Shown here: piece after piece, positions 6,719 to 12,881 of the stretch | How positions within the stretch are numbered: the first letter of the stretch is position 1 | How the letters are laid out: the number at the start of each line of letters is the position of its first letter | Assembly (NCBI GenBank): GCA_946482595.1 | Contig: CAMLSD010000118.1 | Location: 1 to 12,881 of the forward strand | Length of the DNA stretch: 12,881 nt | Source: an uncultured Comamonadaceae bacterium | Lineage (GTDB): Bacteria; Pseudomonadota; Gammaproteobacteria; Burkholderiales; Burkholderiaceae | Direction of reading: 5' to 3' | Made by a program: the position numbers and the translations under genes | Notes under the pieces: model-generated | What the model saw: the letters and a program-made list of their open reading frames with translations, nothing else | Told to the model about the DNA's origin: nothing | The model's database searches: none

Positions 6719-7875
6719 ATGACTTCATCGATCAGCATCGACAGGCCTACGGGGTCGAGTCGATCTGCAAGGTATTGCAGATCGCCCCGTCAGGTAATTG
6801 GCGCCACGCCGCGCGGCGACGCAATCCAGCCATGCGAAGCCAGCGCGCCAAACGCGACGGCGCCTTGACGCCGCACATCGAGCGCGTGTGGAACGCCAAC
6901 ATGCAGGTCTACGGCGCCGACAAGGTCTGGAAGCAGATGAACCGCGAGGGCATCGCGGTGGCGCGCTGCACCGTCGAGCGACTCATGCGCCGCCTGAGCT
7001 TGCAGGGCGTGCGCCGCGGCAAGGTGGTGCGCACGACCATCAGCGATGCCAAGGCGTCGTGCCCACTGGACCGGGTCAATCGCGTCTTCAAAGCCGAACG
7101 TCCCAACCAGCTCTGGGTCTCGGACTTCACCTACGTCAGCGCCTGGCAAGGCTGGCTGTACGTGGCCTTCGTGATCGATGTGTACGCGCGGCGCATCGTG
7201 GGCTGGCGCGTGAGCAGCACGATGCACACGGACTTCGTGCTCGACGCGCTGGAGCAGGCGCTGTACGACCGTCAGCCCGAGCGCGATGGCACCCTGGTTT
7301 GCCACTCCGACAGGGGATCGCAATACGTCAGCATCCGCTACACGGAGCGACTGGGCGAAGCGGGTATCGAGCCCTCTGTAGGCAGCAAGGGGGACAGCTA
7401 TGACAACGCCCTGGCCGAGACCATCAACGGCCTGTACAAGGCCGAGTTGATTCACCGCCGAGCACCCTGGAAAACCAGGGAGTCGGTGGAGTTGGCGACC
7501 CTGCAATGGGTCTCCTGGTTCAACCATCACAGGCTGTTGGAGCCCCTCGGCTACATCCCACCAGCCGAGGCTGAGGCAAATTACTGGCGGCATCTCGCAA
7601 TCAGGCCTCCATGGTGGAGGCTTGACTTAAGCCAACCGGCCTCCACGAAACCCGGGGCGATTCATATTGCGTCCCGTACGGCGATCGTCCGGCCGTTCAT
7701 GCCAATGCGCGCAGTGTTCAGCAGCTCCGTTCATCGTGGATGGAGGGCCGCGATCGATGTGCGACCCACTGTGCAGTGCGCCATTCCGGCACCACGGGCG
7801 CGTTGTGCCCACGTGGCCGCAACACAGTGCCGCGCAGGCCTGGGGACTGGGGAAAGCAGGGGTCAGGCACCCTGA
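6679..7875 (+). CDS. IS3-family transposase OrfB (DDE integrase), frameshifted 3' end
   Basis: This is the catalytic subunit, expressed by frameshifting from orfA. It reads [13 protein letters not shown] from about 6721, then an HTH_21-like region ([18 protein letters not shown]) and an rve integrase core. The catalytic triad is complete: D in WVSDFTYV (7123-7125), D in [11 protein letters not shown] (7309-7311) and E in [10 protein letters not shown] (7417-7419), with the usual 35 residues between the last two. The 3' end looks damaged. After NYWRHLA the frame runs through the right terminal repeat into flanking DNA as far as a stop at 7873-7875. One frame over, QASMVEA and a stop at 7623-7625 give the expected end just before the repeat. 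A single-base loss near 7600 explains this. The core is intact, so activity cannot be excluded. A TTG at 6775 is an unlikely independent start. Confidence 0.85.
   Translation, partial: FRPGGTRPPSEVLNDFIDQHRQAYGVESICKVLQIAPSGNWRHAARRRNPAMRSQRAKRDGALTPHIERVWNANMQVYGADKVWKQMNREGIAVARCTVERLMRRLSLQGVRRGKVVRTTISDAKASCPLDRVNRVFKAERPNQLWVSDFTYVSAWQGWLYVAFVIDVYARRIVGWRVSSTMHTDFVLDALEQALYDRQPERDGTLVCHSDRGSQYVSIRYTERLGEAGIEPSVGSKGDSYDNALAETINGLYKAELIHRRAPWKTRESVELATLQWVSWFNHHRLLEPLGYIPPAEAEANYWRHLAIRPPWWRLDLSQPASTKPGAIHIASRTAIVRPFMPMRAVFSSSVHRGWRAAIDVRPTVQCAIPAPRARCAHVAATQCRAGLGTGESRGQAP
7605..7621. repeat. Hairpin GCCTCCA-TGG-TGGAGGC near the orfB 3' end
   Basis: Perfect 7-bp arms with a 3-nt loop lie just inside the right end of the IS, over the presumed native terminal codons of orfB. 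It may be a subterminal element or a weak terminator protecting the element; there is no T-run. Confidence 0.4.
7639..7664. repeat. Right terminal inverted repeat of the IS
   Basis: The 26-bp terminus ends CCCGGGGCGATTCA on the plus strand. It is currently read as codons by the extended orfB frame. Confidence 0.9.
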
Positions 7876-8070
7876 TCGGTGCCGAAAGGCTGCGTAGTCT
7901 GCAAGTGGTGCCCTTGCCACGACCATGCGCCCAATGCAAAATTGCGGCGCGCCTGACCGGATCGTCAGGCCCGCTGTGGTTGTTTGACCCAGCACCGTCG
8001 ATGCGCGTGACGCGCCGGCGCCCGCATGTTGCGTTCTGCAGGCACGGGGACTGTCCAAGAAGGAGTCCTT
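7665..8070. other. Gene-poor stretch between the IS and the HNH gene
   Basis: No supportable gene is found; the only plus-frame reading is the run-on of orfB. Two perfect inverted repeats are present: GGCACC-CTGATC-GGTGCC (7866-7883) and GCCTGAC-CGGATC-GTCAGGC (7951-7970). Neither is followed by a T-tract. They could be operators or transcript folds upstream of the HNH gene. Confidence 0.4.
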
Positions 8071-8439
8071 GTGTCATCAAGTCATCGCATCCAAAATCTC
8101 CGAAAAAGGGCCTTCCACCAACAAGGCGGTCGCTGCTACTACTGTGGCGTTCGCATGTGGCTTGCCTGCCCAAGCGAGCTACCTGTCGGTCGGCGCAGTG
8201 AGGCCGCGCTGGCCAAGATACGCTGCACGGCGGAGCACCTGGTAGCACAGTGCGACGGAGGGGCACACACCGCGGGAAACATCGTGGCCGCGTGCGCACG
8301 CTGCAACCATACGCGCCATCGACTGCAAAAGCCGCCCGAGCCGCCTGCATACCGGCAACTGGTTGCCAAGCAGGCCGCGCGAAGGTGCTGGCATCCGCGG
8401 TGGGTGTATGACGTAGGGCTGGCTCGCCACGGGGGGTAA
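8071..8439 (+). CDS. HNH endonuclease-like protein
   Basis: This encodes a 122-residue protein. Zinc-binding pairs are seen at CYYC (C22, C25) and CARC (C75, C78). Between them lie the catalytic-type E56-H57 in TAEHLVAQCDGGA, N70 in GNIVAAC, and the closing N79 and H83 in CNHTRHR. This order matches HNH nucleases with a zinc-stabilised beta-beta-alpha fold. The central insertion of about 25 residues (28-52) between the first CxxC and the EHL strand is longer than in the shortest family members. The GTG at 8071 is chosen because AAGGAG lies 5 nt upstream and the domain starts soon after; a TTG at 8026 is in frame but has no ribosome site. It stands alone downstream of an IS element, with no methylase or phage partner in view, so it could be a remnant or a free-standing nuclease. 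Substrate unknown. Confidence 0.75.
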   Translation: MSSSHRIQNLRKRAFHQQGGRCYYCGVRMWLACPSELPVGRRSEAALAKIRCTAEHLVAQCDGGAHTAGNIVAACARCNHTRHRLQKPPEPPAYRQLVAKQAARRCWHPRWVYDVGLARHGG

Positions 8440-8987
8440 GCGCTGCCGTCGACTGTCGTATGGTCACGCGTCATTCGCGAGCCCAGTTGTGAAGCTCACC
8501 CGCTCGGTTGGGCGGCTTATCGCCGCTTTAGGATGTGTAGGGACCTCGACGCGCGCAGCCCTTGTTCTCGGCGGGCGGGTCACACAATTGCGATGCAGCC
8601 GTACCGCATTGCGGCGCTGTGAGTGGAGATGGCCCGAGCCAACGACGCCCTGCAGGAGCAGGCAGTGCGGTGGTGTCCAAGTTCCAGGGGGAATTCAACA
8701 CACGGGTGCTCGACATCGACCAGGCGGGACCGTGTGGCTGCAAGTGCAGCTTGCTGGAGATTCGGCAGGTTTCGAGCCTGGATTCGCTTCGTTGCGCCGC
8801 GTGCGGAGAGGCTTGCGTCAGGGCATTGTCGATAACTCGGCTGCACAGCGCGCACAGTACCGCCGGCATCGTTACGTCGCAGCAGTAGTGCGCTTTGTCT
8901 AGAACGTGCTCGACGAGTCGGCTACCACTACCGTGCAGGGCCAGCGCCCGATTGACGCCACTGCTTGACCGAAATCCTGCAATCCCG
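8440..8987. other. Gene-poor DNA with remnants between HNH gene and osmC-like gene
   Basis: Open frames of up to about 137 codons exist on both strands, but none shows a domain, a ribosome site or consistent codon use. The only recognisable trace is a chemotaxis-receptor-like tail at 8579-8687. The remainder (8688-8987) shows nothing I can name. Confidence 0.4.
8579..8687 (+). pseudogene. Decayed 3' end of a methyl-accepting chemotaxis protein gene
   Basis: Three frames in order spell the usual end of a beta-proteobacterial chemoreceptor. VTQL is at 8579-8590. AAL-stop-VEMARANDALQEQAVR is at 8611-8670, against the family-typical AALVEEMAAAASALQEQAVRL. VVSKFQ is at 8670-8687. A stop at 8620-8622 and at least two frame changes show that it is not functional. 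The match is by eye and from memory of the family. The rest of the receptor is missing, so the deletion must extend further upstream. Confidence 0.5.
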
Positions 8988-9470
8988 CTACTTCAACTGC
9001 TGCCCATGCGCATCAAACACCGCCACGGTGACCGGGATCGAGCCCGCGACGCTTTGAGTGACGGTGCAGTAGGTCTCGAAGCTGCCGAGCACGCGGTCGA
9101 GGTGGTCCAGGGTGTCGGCGGGGACGCCCAGGGTGAGGCGGGCGGTCATGGACAGCACGCGCAGGCGGCCTTCGGGGTTGCGGCCGACGTCGGCCTGCAC
9201 CTCGCACGACATCGGCTGGGGCTGTTGCTTGAACTTGCGCAGTGCAAACAGCAGGGAGTCGGCCAGGCAGTTGCCGACGGCGGCGGCCAGCAGCTGGACG
9301 GGTGACGGGCCGTTGCCCTGGCCGAGCGGCGGTGGCTCGTCGGCGTGCAGGACGGGGATGGACGCGCCGAAGTGCACGTCGAACTGGTAGTCGGTGCGCT
9401 GCTGCAGGCGCACGGTCACGGCATCGGTGCTCACTGGGGGGCCTTGTCCATGGGTTCCGGTGACATTCAT
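8988..9470 (-). CDS. OsmC-family protein (thiol peroxidase-like)
   Basis: This 160-residue protein shows the OsmC/Ohr core: PLGQGNGPSPVQLLAAAVGNC (49-68, strand to helix with the first cysteine C68), the long helix LADSLLFALRKF, and the second cysteine in ETYCTVTQSV (C135). The two cysteines are those used by OsmC/Ohr proteins to reduce organic peroxides. A further C89 is present. The sequence is nearer to general OsmC-like (YhfA-type) proteins than to Ohr. The ATG at 9470-9468 is chosen because AGG-containing sequence lies just upstream and the N-terminus has usual length. An upstream in-frame start at 9551 would overlap the serB 3' end with low-complexity residues, and a GTG at about 9433 lacks a ribosome site. 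It follows serB on the same strand by 64 bp. Confidence 0.85.
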   Translation of the reverse strand: MNVTGTHGQGPPVSTDAVTVRLQQRTDYQFDVHFGASIPVLHADEPPPLGQGNGPSPVQLLAAAVGNCLADSLLFALRKFKQQPQPMSCEVQADVGRNPEGRLRVLSMTARLTLGVPADTLDHLDRVLGSFETYCTVTQSVAGSIPVTVAVFDAHGQQLK

Positions 9471-9513
9471 CCTAGCCTGCGTGCGGGCCGTTCCGTGCGC
9501 GTGCGTGCGTCGG

Positions 9514-9525
9514 CCTTGCGCAAGG
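9514..9525. repeat. 12-bp palindrome CCTTGCGCAAGG between serB and osmC-like gene
   Basis: A perfect palindrome lies within the 64-bp gap, just downstream of a TTGACC on the minus strand. It could be an operator for the osmC-like gene. No convincing -10 follows at the right distance. Confidence 0.3.
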
Positions 9526-9534
9526 TCAAGGTGC

Positions 9535-10230
9535 TCAGCGCATGAGTTCAAGCAGCCGGTCGAGCCCGCCTTCGTTGATGGCGACCATGGCCTGGGCGCG
9601 CACCTTGGGTTTGGCGTGGTAGGCCACCGACAGGCCGGCCGCGCCCATCATCAGCAGGTCGTTGGCGCCGTCGCCGACGGCGATGGCCTGCGATGGTGCG
9701 CAGCCCAGGCGCTCGCACAGGGCCAGCAGTTGGCGCTTCTTTTCTTCACCGTCGACGATGTCGCCGAGCACATGGCCCGTCAGGTGGCCGTCGATGATCT
9801 CCAGCACGTTGGAGCGGGCGTGGTCCATCGCCAGGCGGTCGCGCACGCGGTCGGCAAAGAAGGTGAAGCCGCCCGAGACGAGCAGCGTGACGAGGCCCGC
9901 ATCGCGGCAGGCGGCCATCAGCGTCTGGGCGCCCGGGTTCAGGCGCAGTCGCTGCTCGTACACCTCGTGCAGGGCCGCCTCGGGCACACCCTTGAGCAGG
10001 GCCACGCGGCGGCGCAGGCTGTCCTTGAAGTCGGTGATCTCGCCGCGCATCGCGGCTTCGGTGATGGCGGCCACCTCGGCCTTCTTGCCCACTGCGTCGG
10101 CGATCTCGTCGATGCACTCGATGTTGATGAGCGTCGAATCCATGTCGAAGGCAATCGCCTTGAACGACGAGAGCGTCAGCGGGGGCTCGAAATTCTGGAT
10201 CACGAGGCCGGGGGAAAAGTCGGTGGGCAT
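9535..10230 (-). CDS. serB: Phosphoserine phosphatase
   Basis: This 231-residue HAD-superfamily enzyme catalyses the last step of serine synthesis, hydrolysis of L-phosphoserine, in the cytoplasm. HAD motif I FDMDSTLI gives the nucleophile D29 and acid/base D31. Motif II VSGGF contains S119. K164 or K165 in GEEKKRQ supplies motif III, and motif IV VGDGANDLLMM has D187 and D191. The cap-domain segment with E38 and R62-type contacts (ECIDEIAD, AMRGEITDF) is that of SerB. It lacks the N-terminal ACT-like domain of the longer E. coli enzyme, as is usual in Burkholderiales. The ATG at 10230-10228 gives the family-typical start MPTDFSPGLVIQNF. It follows mfd by 42 bp and is probably in the same transcript. 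Confidence 0.95.
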   Translation of the reverse strand: MPTDFSPGLVIQNFEPPLTLSSFKAIAFDMDSTLINIECIDEIADAVGKKAEVAAITEAAMRGEITDFKDSLRRRVALLKGVPEAALHEVYEQRLRLNPGAQTLMAACRDAGLVTLLVSGGFTFFADRVRDRLAMDHARSNVLEIIDGHLTGHVLGDIVDGEEKKRQLLALCERLGCAPSQAIAVGDGANDLLMMGAAGLSVAYHAKPKVRAQAMVAINEGGLDRLLELMR

Positions 10231-10272
10231 GGGCAGCGGGTGGGTCGGGGTTGAAGGGGCAGGGCGGGCGGC

Positions 10273-12881
<2,609 letters not shown>

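Larger units (their letters stand above)
6342..7664 (+). mobile_element. IS3-family insertion sequence, 1323 bp
   Basis: Terminal inverted repeats are seen at 6342-6367 and 7639-7664. They agree at 23 of 26 positions; both begin TGAATCGCCCCGGG and end GGAGGC when read inward, with the family-typical TG...CA ends. The interior holds orfA and orfB in the -1 frame with a DDE transposase. The flanking trinucleotides differ (GCG on the left, TAT on the right), so there is no 3-bp target duplication. The IS3 assignment is secure from OrfA/OrfB. The subgroup (IS51- or IS407-like) is not decided here. Confidence 0.92.

Noticed and set aside
6790..7593. 267-codon minus-strand frame inside the IS
   Set aside because: It is antisense to orfB, which has a complete DDE triad; no domain is seen in the reverse frame.
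7718..8467. 249-codon minus-strand frame over the HNH gene and upstream DNA
   Set aside because: No domain and no ribosome site; it is opposite the well-supported HNH frame.
8489..8902. 137-codon plus-strand frame in the gene-poor region
   Set aside because: Arg- and Val-rich without domain or ribosome site; only four residues (VTQL) join the chemoreceptor trace, which changes frame soon after.

Overview
The window looks like a high-GC beta-proteobacterial chromosome, most likely Burkholderiales (Comamonadaceae, Rubrivivax or Leptothrix-like). This rests on GC-rich codon use and on the recognisable proteins (FisR with its persulfide dioxygenase, Mfd, SerB, OsmC). No rRNA, tRNA or CRISPR array was seen, so placement below order level is not possible from this stretch.

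Bases 1-2214 form a divergent sulfane-sulfur response module. On the minus strand lie a 64-residue inner-membrane DUF2892 protein and the first 117 residues of an ETHE1-like persulfide dioxygenase, which runs off the left edge. On the plus strand lies a FisR-type sigma-54 activator with three sensor-domain cysteines (C54, C65, C72). The shared intergenic region holds a strong sigma-54 -24/-12 element facing the DUF2892 gene. It also holds a phased array of TGGCAG hexamers 96-155 bp upstream of that element, a plausible enhancer for FisR.

Bases 2445-5249 hold a two-gene operon: a short MerR-family regulator overlapping by 4 bp a 756-residue cytoplasmic VIT + vWA protein. The merR promoter carries nested repeats, and its -10 lies so close to the ATG that the mRNA should be leaderless. 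The function of the pair is unknown to me.

Bases 5250-8987 are an accessory patch of mixed and partly lower GC. It contains a GIY-YIG (T5orf172-type) protein with a C-terminal zinc ribbon, then a 1323-bp IS3-family insertion sequence with 26-bp terminal repeats but no target duplication. The orfB of this element seems to have lost its native stop through a 1-nt change. An HNH endonuclease-like gene follows, and then gene-poor DNA containing what appears to be the decayed 3' end of a methyl-accepting chemotaxis protein gene.

Bases 8988-12881 return to conserved chromosome, all on the minus strand and transcribed in the order mfd (5' end outside the window), serB, osmC-like. These encode transcription-repair coupling factor, phosphoserine phosphatase and an OsmC-family thiol peroxidase-like protein.
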